From positions 28,686,572 to 28,750,571 of the forward strand of contig CM034543.1 of the NCBI GenBank assembly GCA_020002185.1: a DNA stretch of 64,000 nucleotides. The letters run 5' to 3'. A program made the position numbers and the translations under genes. Every line of letters starts with the position of its first letter. The first letter of the stretch is position 1. The notes under the pieces are model-generated. The model saw only the letters and a program-made list of their open reading frames with translations. It did no database searches and had not been told where the DNA came from. Shown one piece after another: positions 51,701 to 57,823 of this stretch. Source of the DNA: Paraescarpia echinospica. Taxonomy: Eukaryota > Annelida > Polychaeta > Sabellida > Siboglinidae.

Positions 51701-54700
51701 ATTCATCCAGCTGAATGAACTGGAGTAATATGAGCAAACAAACTTGCCCAAGGTTCAAAACGGTTACAGCTGGATTTGAATGTTTTTTTATTAAGAGTCA
51801 GATAGTCTAAACACTATGCCACTGCACCCCACAAATTTACATCAGGCACTTAACAGGCCTTGACATTAAGGTTTTGAATCCACTGGCCCAGAGGGCCAGT
51901 AAATTTGAAAAGTTAGTGGCTCGCCTGTGAAAGTTACTGGCCCGGATTTTGTGTTACCGTTAAAAATACGCTCATTCTGAGGTGCAAAACATTATTAGTC
52001 TTTTTTTATAATTCTATCAACAAAGTTGTTAGAAGTTACTATACACATATTGATTGTTCAAAGTGATATGTCCAATGCTAACAATATTGTAATATTGTTC
52101 AAGTGTGTACTCAGAAGCATATATATACAATATTTGCAAAGTTTAAATAAAGTGTGGCCAGTGTGACGACAGCTAGTCAGTCCGAGTCGGTAGTTGAGTT
52201 GACACTGCTTTCATGTACAGGTCAATCAAGGCATTAGACTATTTCAAGATTAATTCGCTAGGTGGCACCACTCAAAATAGGTGGCTTTCACCTTACCCTT
52301 GCTGACGCGGCGTTACATTTGGTTTCTGTCACTTTAGCCACTAGTTACATTTGGATTTAAGCTGTTTTCCTTTCATATATCTAGAGAAGAAAACGCGTGC
52401 ATAATTCTAAATTCAAGGCAGCTTCTAACCACCGTATAGTGTGTCCAAGGGACGTGGCGGGATTAAAAAATAGCGTCTCTCGTCATAAAAATCTGCACTG
52501 CCGGTGATTAGAAAATGTATTTAATGGCTTTGCACGCCATGATAAGTGTTGGAGATTGGACTCGTTATTGATCAGAATTAGTATCTACGTTATGTTTACA
52601 ATGTCCTATAACTGAGTCGTGTCTAAGAATTCTGGCAAACTGCATCTGATAACCGATGCGGTCGTGCCGTGACTGCTGGTTTGTCTTGGCGGCGTTCGAG
52701 AACCGGAAACCAGTGGTCCGTTGGGCCAGTAAAATATAAGAACTGGTGGCCCGAACTGGCCCGACAGCTTCAAAAAAGGTGCCGGGCCATCGGGCCAGTG
52801 TTAATGTCGAGGCCTGCAGTTAAGCACATTAAAATATGCTCAAAATATCTCAACCTTTTGTTTGTATTACCGTTCCCGTGGGACTCTCAAAGATGCCAAT
52901 CTTGCCTCCTTCCAGTGCTCCATAGAGATGCCTCATGAAATCTACCTGGATGTCATATGGCTCGAAGGGGAACGCAAACTTCTCCGGCAGAATCACCTCT
53001 TTATCTAAAACAAGATGACCTCATATAATAAAAACACTGAATAGCTCTTGAAATATGTAGACTTGATTAAGTGTATATTGATGCAACAAAACATGATATC
53101 TTAGGGATCATCTCAGAATGTCAATGTCCGATATCAAACGAAATTACTTTCATCTGGCCTCAGCCCCTCATCACCTCCCATCAGACAAGTGTGTAAACAT
53201 TGACATAAGGATATCAATAAAATAACAGTATCAATTTGAAGCATAAAATATTGATTTCCAATGCCAGATGAAACTGTCTCTGACACCCTTCCCCCAAACA
53301 AAACTAATTTTGTCTGATATCGGACATCAACGTTCCAAGATGATCCCTTACACCAAATGATGAATTGCTCAATCATTATTTAAACCCACTTTTAGCCAGA
53401 GTCGACATTCAAAACTTCAAGATTAGTTTCATTCTTAAGTAATTAGTAAACCTGGATGCCAAATACCTTCTTCCCTCCTCCTCTCTTCCTTTGGACCCTG
53501 TCCATCTTCCTTCTCCGTAGGTGGGTCGTCAAATGGGAAGCTGAGAGGAAGGGAACTCAGTAGCTCATCATCAATGTCTTCAAACTGATCAAAGTCACCA
53601 TCCATGTCACGGGTGACTGCACACGGGGGAGAGAGAAATGATATGGCTAAATGCACAGAAACACAATAGTAATGTCACGGCTGACTGCACACACAGACAA
53701 AATAAGTAATGTCATGGTTGAATGCACACAGACAAGACAGAGAAATGTCTTGGTGGACTGCATACACCAACAGACAAGAAAGGTGAAACAACAGACTTAG
53801 CTAGTTTTCCTGAGTATGCTTACTCAACAAAATGTCATAGCTGATGTGTGTGTCTTAACAAGATTAAACAAGACCTCTTTCTTTCTAAAATGTTGTTAAA
53901 TTTTGCTTACGTACACATGCATACATACACGCTCATGTGTACAAATATATTATACAGACATGCATGTATGCAAGTTATTTTTCATATTTAGATTAATATG
54001 TCAATTAAAATAAAAAACAATAATTTATATTTATAATATAATTATACATTAATTTATAATGCATAAATACTTAACATCAATTATGTAAAAAAAGTTCTGT
54101 CAGTGACTTGCTTGACAGTGATCTGAAGAACCAGTCCTGTATTAACACAACCTTGGACAGCTTCAAGAAACTTGAGAGGAACAGATCTACTTCCTGAAAT
54201 CACTGAATTTTTTAAAGCATGTGCAGCAGTGTAGCACACAATGGGGAAGGGGCCTGAGATAACACCCAATTAAGGTAATGTTTCTGCACTTTACTTAGAC
54301 CACAACATCAAAGAGCAGACTAGCAGGGCTGGCCAAACAGAGGCAATCACATGGGGGATTTATGACCCAGTCAAGGGAGAGGGATCATTAGGCAAGGACA
54401 GACTCAGACAAATGTCCACCTGCATGGTTAGTTTGTGGTCAGTGTGGGCTTGACCACCCCTGCAATTACAAACAATACCAGGCTGATGTGCGCCTACATC
54501 CCTCCCCAGGCCTTTAGCAGGATCACATTTTTACCAGTCCAAAAATGTCCTGGTAAATATGCACTTCTGCACGAGCACATACAATGCAGTCCAAACCCGC
54601 ATTTACTATATGTACATGCATGTGAAACATGTTTTTAAAGCATAATGGACAGTGACAGTCCAAAACCAAATTTCCACCCGTCAAAAAATGAACTCAACCC

Positions 54701-55654
54701 GTCCAAAAATATCAAACTTGCCAGAATGACAGGTGGGTGGGTCTTTAGATAAAGCTATGGTCTCCCGCTCAGACACGAGTTCTGCTGCAGGTTTCAATTT
54801 GGATGCAGTTGTAGGTTTTTGGGAGCTGGTTGAAAAGCTCATCCATCCTAAAAATCATCTACGCTGGTGGCCTAAACATTCACTGGAACTTTTGAAGGCT
54901 ATATTTTACAACCTAAATCGTTATTGTGCTCGCATTTAAGTGAATTCTCATCTTAATTACCAAACTTTACTCTGCTCAGTCACTTATTTGTTCAAAGTTG
55001 CAAGTTTGGCAGTTTCTTCAGCATGTTCATCTTAAATTTATCAAGATATATTTTATTGACATGGTATTTACTAGTCTTTGAATAATATAAAAACTTTATA
55101 TCACGTGACTTTTTCCTAGCCAATAGATTCTACTTTTTCTTGTGACTTGATTTCCGTGCATGTTGTCTGTGCATGTGCATACATGTACGTACATGTGTGT
55201 GTGTGTGTATAGCCAGGAATTACTAATCGAATAAAGCATCCTTCATACACAGTAATTGAAAAAGTGAAAAAATGTAACGGACAAAAAGTAACAATGTGTG
55301 CTGGGAGCATACAGCTGAGTGAGCTGGTACAGTGTGGTGTGAATGAACTTGTCCAAGGTTCAAAACGGCAGGACAGGATTCGAACCTAGAAGCTCTTGAT
55401 TGAGAATCCAAACATCTAACAACTACACTCCAAATAAATAAACCAAATGCCTGATATCAGTTGATATAATTATGGTAATAACTTGGTAAGGTTACAACTG
55501 TTCAACTGCAACAAGGAACTTTGAAGACAAACCACAAATTAATTTAATATTCACACTAGTCACTGTACATGTTATTTTCTTCTTTTAAACACTCACCAAC
55601 TAATTTCCAGAAGCAATCAACATCGCAGAAGACAGGAAATCCCTCCAATTCCAT
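18689..55654 (-). CDS. DDX11: DDX11/ChlR1-type iron-sulfur DNA helicase, 28 coding exons
   Basis: ATP-dependent 5'-to-3' DNA helicase of the XPD/FANCJ/RTEL1 family. In other animals it acts in the nucleus in sister-chromatid cohesion, replication-fork support and unwinding of G-quadruplexes. I joined 28 exons by canonical GT/AG sites; phases agree throughout and give 962 residues plus TGA (human about 970). Motifs: Q-motif-like FPFEPYDIQ at 81-89; Walker A SPTGTGKS at 110-117; Ia YYCSRTHSQ in exon 9; four iron-sulfur cysteines C322, C340, C368 and C403; motif II DEAH at 446-449; AGGTMQP near 675; motif [13 protein letters not shown] at 827-838; motif VI QSIGRAIRH at 893-901. The first 70 residues are an acidic extension longer than in human; Met24 in exon 2 is an alternative start. 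The gene appears intact, while its introns are full of minisatellites and transposons. Confidence 0.95.
18971..19531. repeat. 59-bp minisatellite, about 9-10 copies (DDX11 intron 27)
   Basis: The unit contains 'tttttggacacctatcattt' and 'caatacatacagtacatagt'. Copies differ by a few bases and small indels (for example a partial duplication near 19120). Confidence 0.93.
19639..19793 (-). CDS. DDX11: DDX11 exon 27, motif VI arginine finger
   Basis: Residues 896-947: [20 protein letters not shown], then [11 protein letters not shown] and [11 protein letters not shown]. If the donor were not used, the frame would stop 11 codons later. Confidence 0.95.
20553..20628 (-). CDS. DDX11: DDX11 exon 26, motif VI start
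   Basis: Residues 871-895: [18 protein letters not shown], continuing to GRAIRH in exon 27. Confidence 0.95.
21218..21302 (-). CDS. DDX11: DDX11 exon 25
   Basis: Residues 842-870: [20 protein letters not shown] and KMDYLNANM. Confidence 0.96.
21320..21700. repeat. Degenerate repeat of about 31-33 bp (DDX11 intron 24)
   Basis: Loose repetition of 'tcggtgcaaatctaaattgg'-like words, with an exact 23-bp duplication at its end near 21660-21710. Strongly decayed. Confidence 0.6.
21723..21826 (-). CDS. DDX11: DDX11 exon 24, motif V
   Basis: Residues 808-841: [20 protein letters not shown] then SDELG, the conserved motif V of the second RecA-like domain. Confidence 0.96.
22025..22306. repeat. Short minisatellite of about 9-10 bp (DDX11 intron 23)
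   Basis: Repeats of 'acaccagcaat' and 'acaccagcgat' reach right up to the exon 23 donor. Sense-strand unit is GCTGGTGTATC-like. It creates spurious open frames on the minus strand. Confidence 0.85.
22306..22374 (-). CDS. DDX11: DDX11 exon 23
   Basis: Residues 785-807: [20 protein letters not shown], equivalent to the family IFQEPKSAHQVEQVL. Confidence 0.94.
22795..22960. mobile_element. MITE with 21-bp terminal inverted repeats, 166 bp
   Basis: The left end GGGGCCGGTTTCATGAAG is matched by CTTCATGAAACCGGCCCC at the right end; extending by three bases gives 20 of 21 matches. No clear target-site duplication was seen, so the superfamily is unassigned. It lies in intron 22. Confidence 0.8.
23085..23425. 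repeat. 22-bp minisatellite seeded on the exon 22 donor (DDX11 intron 22)
   Basis: The plus-strand unit is TTTTAGGGTCTACCACCATA plus CC; the sense strand reads AAAAGGTATGGTGGTAGACC. Two further units sit at 23628-23664 against exon 22, so the array was split by the LINE fragment at 23428-23627. Confidence 0.9.
23428..23627 (+). mobile_element. Truncated 3' end of the CR1-like LINE
   Basis: It matches the last coding part and 3' UTR at about 12146-12345: AATGAGTGGAACAGATTATC, GATAAGCCAAAGG and CATCTAGAGTTAATTCT. It is a 5'-truncated copy inserted within the 22-bp minisatellite of intron 22, opposite to DDX11. Confidence 0.85.
23665..23814 (-). CDS. DDX11: DDX11 exon 22, motif IV region
   Basis: Residues 735-784: [20 protein letters not shown] then [17 protein letters not shown]. 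Its donor AAAAAAG|gtacagtgg is the apparent seed of the minisatellite that follows. Confidence 0.96.
24100..24500 (+). repeat. Dispersed repeat family B, copy 1
   Basis: It has 'gacactttcgccggtgtgtc' and 'tctgtttaatgatggatttt', shared with 45885-46125, 37200-37510 and 38150-38385. About 250 bp, no coding; class unknown. Confidence 0.5.
24547..25090. repeat. 16-17-bp minisatellite (DDX11 intron 21)
   Basis: About 32 units of the type CTTGTCACAGGACAAC / TATTGTCACAGGACTA, with a larger repeat unit of about 170 bp repeated around 24600-24880. All plus-strand frames are open by repetition only. Confidence 0.92.
25091..26835. other. DDX11 intron 21 part; no gene seen
   Basis: AT-rich intronic DNA with no recognisable element apart from a less AT-rich stretch at about 25380-25730 that resembles no family I know. 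Confidence 0.3.
26836..30195. repeat. 106-bp satellite-like array, about 31 copies (DDX11 intron 21)
   Basis: The unit includes TACAGTATTTGGATCTTAAC, TTATTATCAACTAACTTACA and CTCCAGTGGAGCAATAAACC. Copies are 90-99 percent alike by eye. Variants of 105 bp (one C fewer in ACACCCTCC) alternate and keep short frames open. Sub-families appear in groups (AACAAAGGG on the left, AACCAAAGG on the right), suggesting block amplification. Confidence 0.95.
30395..30560. repeat. Degenerate repeat of about 20 bp (DDX11 intron 21)
   Basis: Imperfect repetition of 'catcataattagtgattat'-like units next to the 106-bp array. Confidence 0.55.
30964..31067 (-). CDS. DDX11: DDX11 exon 21
   Basis: Residues 700-734: [20 protein letters not shown] and [13 protein letters not shown]. 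Followed by the largest intron (7.1 kb), with the 106-bp array. Confidence 0.94.
31284..31306. repeat. Perfect 10-bp stem-loop
   Basis: CCCACCCGAA, a 3-base loop TTC, then TTCGGGTGGG, in DDX11 intron 20. It sits 217 bases upstream (in plus coordinates) of exon 21; role unknown. Confidence 0.6.
31851..31923 (-). CDS. DDX11: DDX11 exon 20
   Basis: Residues 676-699: [20 protein letters not shown] then EFAC, matching DFRQQLL...EFSCGH. Confidence 0.93.
32285..32530. repeat. Degenerate GTCAGT-rich repeat after the exon 19 donor
   Basis: In the sense direction it repeats TGACTGGTCAGTGGATG- and GATTGGTCAGTAATTC-like words, resembling the real donor CAACCG|gtcagtgtc at 32539-32538. Confidence 0.65.
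32540..32652 (-). CDS. DDX11: DDX11 exon 19, motif III region
   Basis: Residues 638-675: [17 protein letters not shown] and [11 protein letters not shown]. Flanked by minisatellites on both sides; its 5.7-kb upstream intron holds LINE remnants. Confidence 0.95.
32690..33540. repeat. Minisatellite with 44- and 37-bp units upstream of exon 19
   Basis: The units combine ACTTGACACAATATAACATG with ACACTTGACACAATGTGATA. The array begins about 40 bases upstream of the exon 19 acceptor. On the minus strand all three frames are open for 240-348 codons; one is in frame with exon 19. Confidence 0.95.
34035..34700 (-). pseudogene. LINE 3' fragment, RT C-terminal tail
   Basis: On the minus strand 34691-34389 reads [20 protein letters not shown] then [18 protein letters not shown] and [10 protein letters not shown], the usual C-terminal tail of CR1/L2-type RT proteins. 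Downstream is a 3' UTR with GCGCTTTGGGC- and GCGCTC-like words. It is 5'-truncated and lies in intron 18, in the DDX11 sense orientation. Confidence 0.65.
35140..36545. repeat. Two diverged copies of an unclassified repeat
   Basis: Segments 35140-35340 and 36390-36545 share 'ggcaactgtccagtttaaca'-type words, 'aacaggggtc' and 'gtgaccaatta', and flank the LINE remnant at 35595-35965. Class unknown. Confidence 0.4.
35595..35965 (+). pseudogene. LINE reverse-transcriptase remnant
   Basis: With stops and frame changes, the plus strand reads [55 protein letters not shown] and [12 protein letters not shown] (catalytic YADD). This is RT motifs of a LINE different from the CR1 element at 7690. It lies in intron 18. 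Confidence 0.7.
36610..36975 (+). repeat. Repeat with tandem 'atgattcaatcaaatacaga' blocks and GGACGG tail
   Basis: Two copies of 'atgattcaatcaaata(c)agatttct' followed by 'agttgctgaacggtttctga' and a GGCGGACGGAGGACAGCGGA region. The first phrase also occurs at 35951, right after the RT remnant's YADD, so these are probably duplicated LINE-derived sequences. Confidence 0.5.
37291..37395. repeat. 15-bp tandem repeat, 7 copies, almost perfect
   Basis: ATCCGCTACCAGGAC repeated seven times; only the last copy differs (AGTAC). It interrupts repeat family B in intron 18. Since 15 is divisible by 3 it is open in all frames but is intronic. Confidence 0.97.
37525..38070 (+). pseudogene. LINE RT C-terminal remnant (RTE/other type)
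   Basis: The frame 37525-37863 reads [35 protein letters not shown] and [21 protein letters not shown] second frame continues [13 protein letters not shown] and [19 protein letters not shown], then LAEDRTGWW. This is the post-RT tail of a LINE distinct from the CR1 element and from that at 58336-59346. Broken by frameshifts; in intron 18 opposite to DDX11. Confidence 0.7.
38150..38385. repeat. Dispersed repeat family B, copy at exon 18
   Basis: It shares 'caacagaacccaatgttaaa', 'aaaagccactgtggtatcac' and 'ttatgagctcataaggatgg' with 45885-46125 (opposite strand). It ends 12 bases from the exon 18 donor. Confidence 0.5.
38397..38531 (-). CDS. DDX11: DDX11 exon 18
   Basis: Residues 593-637: [20 protein letters not shown] then DGRIVINKQ, matching the [21 protein letters not shown] block of the family. 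Confidence 0.95.
39080..39175 (-). CDS. DDX11: DDX11 exon 17
   Basis: Residues 561-592: [20 protein letters not shown], a variable linker before the next conserved block. Confidence 0.82.
39277..39410. mobile_element. 134-bp mariner-type MITE with TA target duplication
   Basis: The left end CTGCATTCCAAATAAGCGTA and right end ACACTTATTTGGAATGCAA form inverted repeats over about 20 bp with two mismatches. Both ends are flanked by TA (39275-39276 and 39411-39412), as for Tc1/mariner. Located in intron 16. Confidence 0.8.
39473..39750. repeat. TG-rich microsatellite (DDX11 intron 16)
   Basis: Long stretch of (TG)n with interspersed A and C, e.g. 'gtgtgtatgtttgtgtgtat'. It opens long frames on both strands; none is a gene. 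Confidence 0.93.
39929..39974 (-). CDS. DDX11: DDX11 exon 16
   Basis: Residues 546-560: [15 protein letters not shown], equivalent to the FGFTERY segment. Only 46 nt, but phases fit on both sides. Confidence 0.85.
40169..40275 (-). CDS. DDX11: DDX11 exon 15
   Basis: Residues 510-545: [20 protein letters not shown] and [12 protein letters not shown], matching the family. Confidence 0.94.
40620..41330 (-). repeat. Probable LINE 3' end, same group as 34035-34700
   Basis: The right part ('tttatacagcgccatatgca', 'ccagcactgtacata') resembles 34050-34095, followed by AT-rich sequence and then 'gtctttaaagctgccttgaa', as in other CR1-tail repeats. The coding part is too decayed to confirm. Confidence 0.4.
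41600..41770 (-). repeat. tRNA-headed SINE copy
   Basis: Minus strand: GGTGGTCTGGTGGACCGAT, GACTCTTAATCAAGTGGC, then a degenerate B box CAGGTTTCAAATC and GGGCAAAGTCATTCACTCC. It lies in intron 14. Confidence 0.5.
42065..42191 (-). CDS. DDX11: DDX11 exon 14
   Basis: Residues 468-509: [20 protein letters not shown], a very conserved DDX11 signature in the arch-side region. Confidence 0.95.
42765..42917 (-). CDS. DDX11: DDX11 exon 13, DEAH box
   Basis: Residues 417-467: [11 protein letters not shown], then [15 protein letters not shown] (DEAH at 446-449, ATP hydrolysis) and SIHSIEV. Confidence 0.96.
43581..43676 (-). CDS. DDX11: DDX11 exon 12, iron-sulfur cysteine 4
   Basis: Residues 385-416: [20 protein letters not shown] (C403) then [10 protein letters not shown]. 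Confidence 0.95.
43723..44031. mobile_element. hAT-like MITE rich in AAGTAAAAGTA, about 309 bp
   Basis: It begins CAGTGGTGAC and ends GACACCTCGG, with many internal ACTTGAGTAGAAGTAAAAG and inverted copies. Flanks CATGTAAT and CATATAAT form a 7-of-8 target-site duplication. Such subterminal repeats are typical of non-autonomous hAT elements. Ends are diverged, so it is old. Confidence 0.5.
44536..44642 (-). CDS. DDX11: DDX11 exon 11, iron-sulfur cysteine 3
   Basis: Residues 349-384: a Lys-rich stretch then GGCPFF (C368). Phase 1 acceptor joins exon 10. Confidence 0.92.
45170..45340. repeat. AAGTAC-rich repeat, possibly another hAT-derived piece
   Basis: Repeats of 'caagtacttg' and 'ccaagtacaagt' similar to the subterminal repeats of hAT elements; ends not defined. 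Confidence 0.35.
45769..45856 (-). CDS. DDX11: DDX11 exon 10, iron-sulfur cysteines 1 and 2
   Basis: Residues 320-348: NLCIND (C322) and INDRCQELQ (C340), the first two ligands of the 4Fe-4S cluster. Confidence 0.95.
45885..46125 (-). repeat. Dispersed repeat family B, copy at exon 10
   Basis: The plus strand contains 'gggacactttcgcaagtgtg', 'tcacagaaatagtctcctct' and 'cttctgtttaatgatcgatt', matching 24360-24500. Confidence 0.55.
46508..46615 (-). CDS. DDX11: DDX11 exon 9, helicase motif Ia
   Basis: Residues 284-319: [20 protein letters not shown] and VVSLGSRQ, almost identical to the family. Confidence 0.95.
47233..47919. mobile_element. 5'-truncated copy of the hAT-like element at 51854
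   Basis: From 'aatattgttcaagtgtgtac' to TTAATGTCGAGGCCTG it parallels 52093-52816, including 'ggtttctgtcactttagcca' and 'gtgtccaagggac'. The left terminus is absent. Located in intron 8. Confidence 0.8.
48394..48597 (-). CDS. DDX11: DDX11 exon 8, acidic insert
   Basis: Residues 216-283: a strongly acidic stretch with [14 protein letters not shown], equivalent to the LAEYESDEE region of human DDX11, ending THV-like DHVTK before motif Ia. Confidence 0.9.
48903..48986 (-). CDS. DDX11: DDX11 exon 7, basic coiled segment
   Basis: Residues 188-215, rich in Glu, Arg and Leu ([20 protein letters not shown]), equivalent to the predicted helical insert of DDX11. Confidence 0.85.
49085..49755. repeat. 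21-bp minisatellite, about 30 copies (DDX11 intron 6)
   Basis: The unit is ACTGAACTGTGATTACAAGA plus C, with variants. As 21 is divisible by 3, both strands show long repetitive frames; these are not genes. Confidence 0.95.
50031..50095 (-). CDS. DDX11: DDX11 exon 6
   Basis: Residues 166-187, [20 protein letters not shown], matching the conserved W-x-x-x-F-x-x-K region of DDX11. Confidence 0.85.
50489..50535 (-). CDS. DDX11: DDX11 exon 5
   Basis: Residues 150-165 ([15 protein letters not shown]), a charged linker of 47 nt. Supported by phase and by GT/AG ends rather than by strong conservation. Confidence 0.75.
50850..50940 (+). repeat. LINE-type 3' tail with (ATT)n
   Basis: 'gtacagcactttgagcattt', 'ggaaattgccctgtataagc' and AATAAATATTATTATTATT are the usual 3' tail of short CR1/L2 remnants; no coding part was found. 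Confidence 0.45.
50959..51065 (-). CDS. DDX11: DDX11 exon 4, Walker A GKS
   Basis: Residues 115-150: [20 protein letters not shown], completing the ATP-binding P-loop. Confidence 0.93.
51585..51840 (-). repeat. tRNA-headed SINE, near full length
   Basis: On the minus strand: a head with GTGGCATAGTGTTTAGAC and a decayed B box (ACATTCAAATCC), then CCGTTTTGAACCTTGGGCAA, CCAGTTCATTCAGCTGGATG, and a 3' part AGTCCTACG/GGACTGGATGC. Intron 3. Confidence 0.65.
51854..52816. mobile_element. 963-bp hAT-like non-autonomous element with terminal inverted repeats
   Basis: The left end CAGGCCTTGACATTAA is the inverted match of the right end TTAATGTCGAGGCCTG (15 of 16). GCACTTAA before and GCAGTTAA after (7 of 8) suggest an 8-bp target duplication. 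A CCCGG/GGGCCAGT-rich subterminal region occurs on both sides. No transposase domain was recognised. A truncated copy lies at 47233-47919. Confidence 0.75.
52871..53004 (-). CDS. DDX11: DDX11 exon 3, Q motif and first half of Walker A
   Basis: Residues 70-114: [15 protein letters not shown], then [13 protein letters not shown] ending at the last codon before GKS. The Walker A motif is split by the intron. Confidence 0.93.
53467..53616 (-). CDS. DDX11: DDX11 exon 2, acidic N-terminal extension
   Basis: Residues 20-69, with [20 protein letters not shown] and a charged [17 protein letters not shown] tail. Acceptor is GTGTGCAG; the phase joins both neighbours. Diverged copies of its acceptor lie just upstream. 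Confidence 0.75.
53617..53775 (-). repeat. Duplicated copies of the exon 2 acceptor region (intron 1)
   Basis: Sense-strand words TGTGTGCAGTCAGCCGTGAC near 53690-53670, and further diverged copies up to 53775, resemble the real CGTGTGCAG|TCACCCGTGAC at 53625-53606. Confidence 0.6.
55195..55430 (-). repeat. tRNA-headed SINE, minus orientation, upstream of DDX11 exon 1 donor
   Basis: Minus strand: GTGTAGTTGTTAGATGTTTG, GGTTCGAATCC (an intact B box), CCGTTTTGAACCTTGGACAA and CACTGTACCAGCTCACTCAG. It lies in intron 1, in sense orientation to DDX11. Confidence 0.65.
55597..55654 (-). CDS. DDX11: DDX11 exon 1
   Basis: Residues 1-19 ([19 protein letters not shown]) to a strong gtgagt donor. The start is tentative because this segment has no counterpart I recognise in other DDX11 proteins; it could be 5' UTR with translation beginning in exon 2. 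Confidence 0.6.
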
Positions 55655-57485
55655 TGTATGCCAAAATATTTTTTAATATGCCTTTATGAAGTACAGGACT
55701 CCTGTGTTATATCCTTAAATTTCATAAAAGCTGCATTCTTTCTGACAGAAACACACACTAAACACGTCACATATGCGTGCACCTACAGGAAGTCCTGTTA
55801 GTTTCTTCTCCTATCTGAACTGAAGGCACCAAACTAACAAACTAGACAGAACGGACCACCCAATAGGAAACAGATGAATAGTAAGTAACCAAAGTATTGC
55901 TGATATAGTCTTGGGCCATATATCACATGGGCTGGTGTCACATAACAAGTGATTCCAACCCTGAAAACCCAGATTTGACCAATGAAAGTGGAGGACACAA
56001 CAGTGGGGGTAGATGGAAAGATGTTGATCTATCTCTGGTCTAGCAAGGGTAGCAAGTACCCAATAAACAACAGAAGTTGAGTTCCCTTTGAAGTGCCCTC
56101 CTCAAAGCAGCTGCACACATTGCCAGGATTGAGAATTTGCATTTTACAGGGCTAACTGTGAGAGCCTTTGTGGGAGCTTTTTGGAGAGAACTGTACTTGT
56201 GTTTGTGGGTTAATGAGGTGTGACTAAGTCCTGGTCATTACAATACTTAGACACCTCTCAGATAAATAAACACCCACCAGCCTGGTTGTTGGTAGGGGAA
56301 GGAGAGAGTTGTAGTGAGTGACTGTATGAGATAGGGAGTGAATGAGAGAGGGGGTGAGTGGATGAGTGACAGTGTGTGTGAGTACAGTTGACCTTTGTAT
56401 TATTCATACATAGTTTTAATTAATTTTTAGTTATCTTAGCATAAGCTTTTAGTATCTAATCAATCATTATTTTGATTACTCTAGCCTTGTATTTGTCATT
56501 CTTATTTCTTATCCAATATGTTTAGTTTTTCAGAACATTTACTAATCGTTTGCTTTATAATTTCATTTACCCGTAATTTTACTATACGTAGGTTTATTTG
56601 TATAAACTAGGATTTTGCTTGTTTACTTTACTTTTCAATCTGTAGTTGACTAAACTCTCTTCTATGTGTTTTTACTTGCCTTCATCATGACATGTTAATG
56701 TTATGCCGGTTTTGTAAATATCTGTGAATTAGTGTCGGATTTGATGGTGTCTAAATAAAGTTTATTATTATTATATTATTATGTGTGGGTAGGTAGTGTG
56801 GGTGAGTGCCTGGGGGGGGGTAAACAAGTGAGTGAACAAGAGAGGAAGTGACAGACGGAATCTGTATTTCTGTGTTTATAATAAACAAGAATGATACCTT
56901 GGATTTTCATGGGATGTTGTTGACTAGTTGAAAGAGTCCTCATAAATGATAAAACCATAACATACTATCCACAATACTCAGACTAGTCAGTTAATAGAAT
57001 GTTGCCAAGTGTTGGAAACAAGTAGACAATAGAAGAAATAGAAAATGTATGTTGACAGAGCTCTGTAAGAATACAATAGCAAACTTACTAGTTAGTGCAC
57101 TATTCATACTCTACATGAATATATATTTTATAATCTTTTAAATTTTAGGAGACATCCAAGTCCAAGACGTAAATATTTGTGCAAACAGCAGAAACTTATT
57201 TCTTGCCAGGTTACATCTAAATCTCCACTAGCATGGAACAATGCTTCTTTTTTTTACTTTATTTAAGTGCCAACTAAACATGTACTTATTTAAGCATTCA
57301 TCTGGCAGCACATGACATGATGTATATGAACATTGTCTTGGAGGACGTTTATATGATGTTTTATTAACTTTTAATTATTAACTTATTTATTTTATTGTTT
57401 TTTAATTAATTAAATTGTTTAATAGATTTCATATTTTTTTAAACAAATTTTTCTAAAATGTGAGCACATTTATTAACTACTGAAT
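55655..57485. other. DDX11 upstream flank; no other gene seen
   Basis: Possible promoter/5' UTR of DDX11 near 55655-55900 (no TATA box or start site can be fixed). A degenerate GAGTGA-rich repeat lies at about 56300-56390, a LINE-like tail 'ctaaataaagtttattatta' near 56750, and a run of nine G near 56812. Confidence 0.35.
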
Positions 57486-57489
57486 ATAT

Positions 57490-57725
57490 CACGCAGCAAA
57501 CTTGGCAACATTCTATTAACTGACTAGTCTGTAAATAGTATGGTTAGTATGTTATGGTTTTATCATTTACTGATGAGGTCTCATTCAACTACTCTGCCTT
57601 TTTCAGAACATTATCGCCAAGCCGACCTTTCTGATTCTGTGCTGGCATTATCACTGAGGGTGGTCACTGCCAGGGTGCATGTTGTTCTCGGTGGTTCTTT
57701 TATGTCCCAAAATGAGACAAAAACA
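57490..57725 (+). repeat. Dispersed repeat family A, copy 2
   Basis: Near-identical blocks to 7025-7190: TTCTATTAACTGACTAGTCT, TTTTTCAGAACATTATCGCC, and GTGGTCACTGCCA. Confidence 0.65.
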
Positions 57726-57823
57726 CGTATAGTTAGGTATGTCAATTTCGCCATACATCAAAACTCGCCGTACTTACATCTTGATGCTTACATTTACCAC
57801 CGAAGTACTGAAACCGAGGCACG

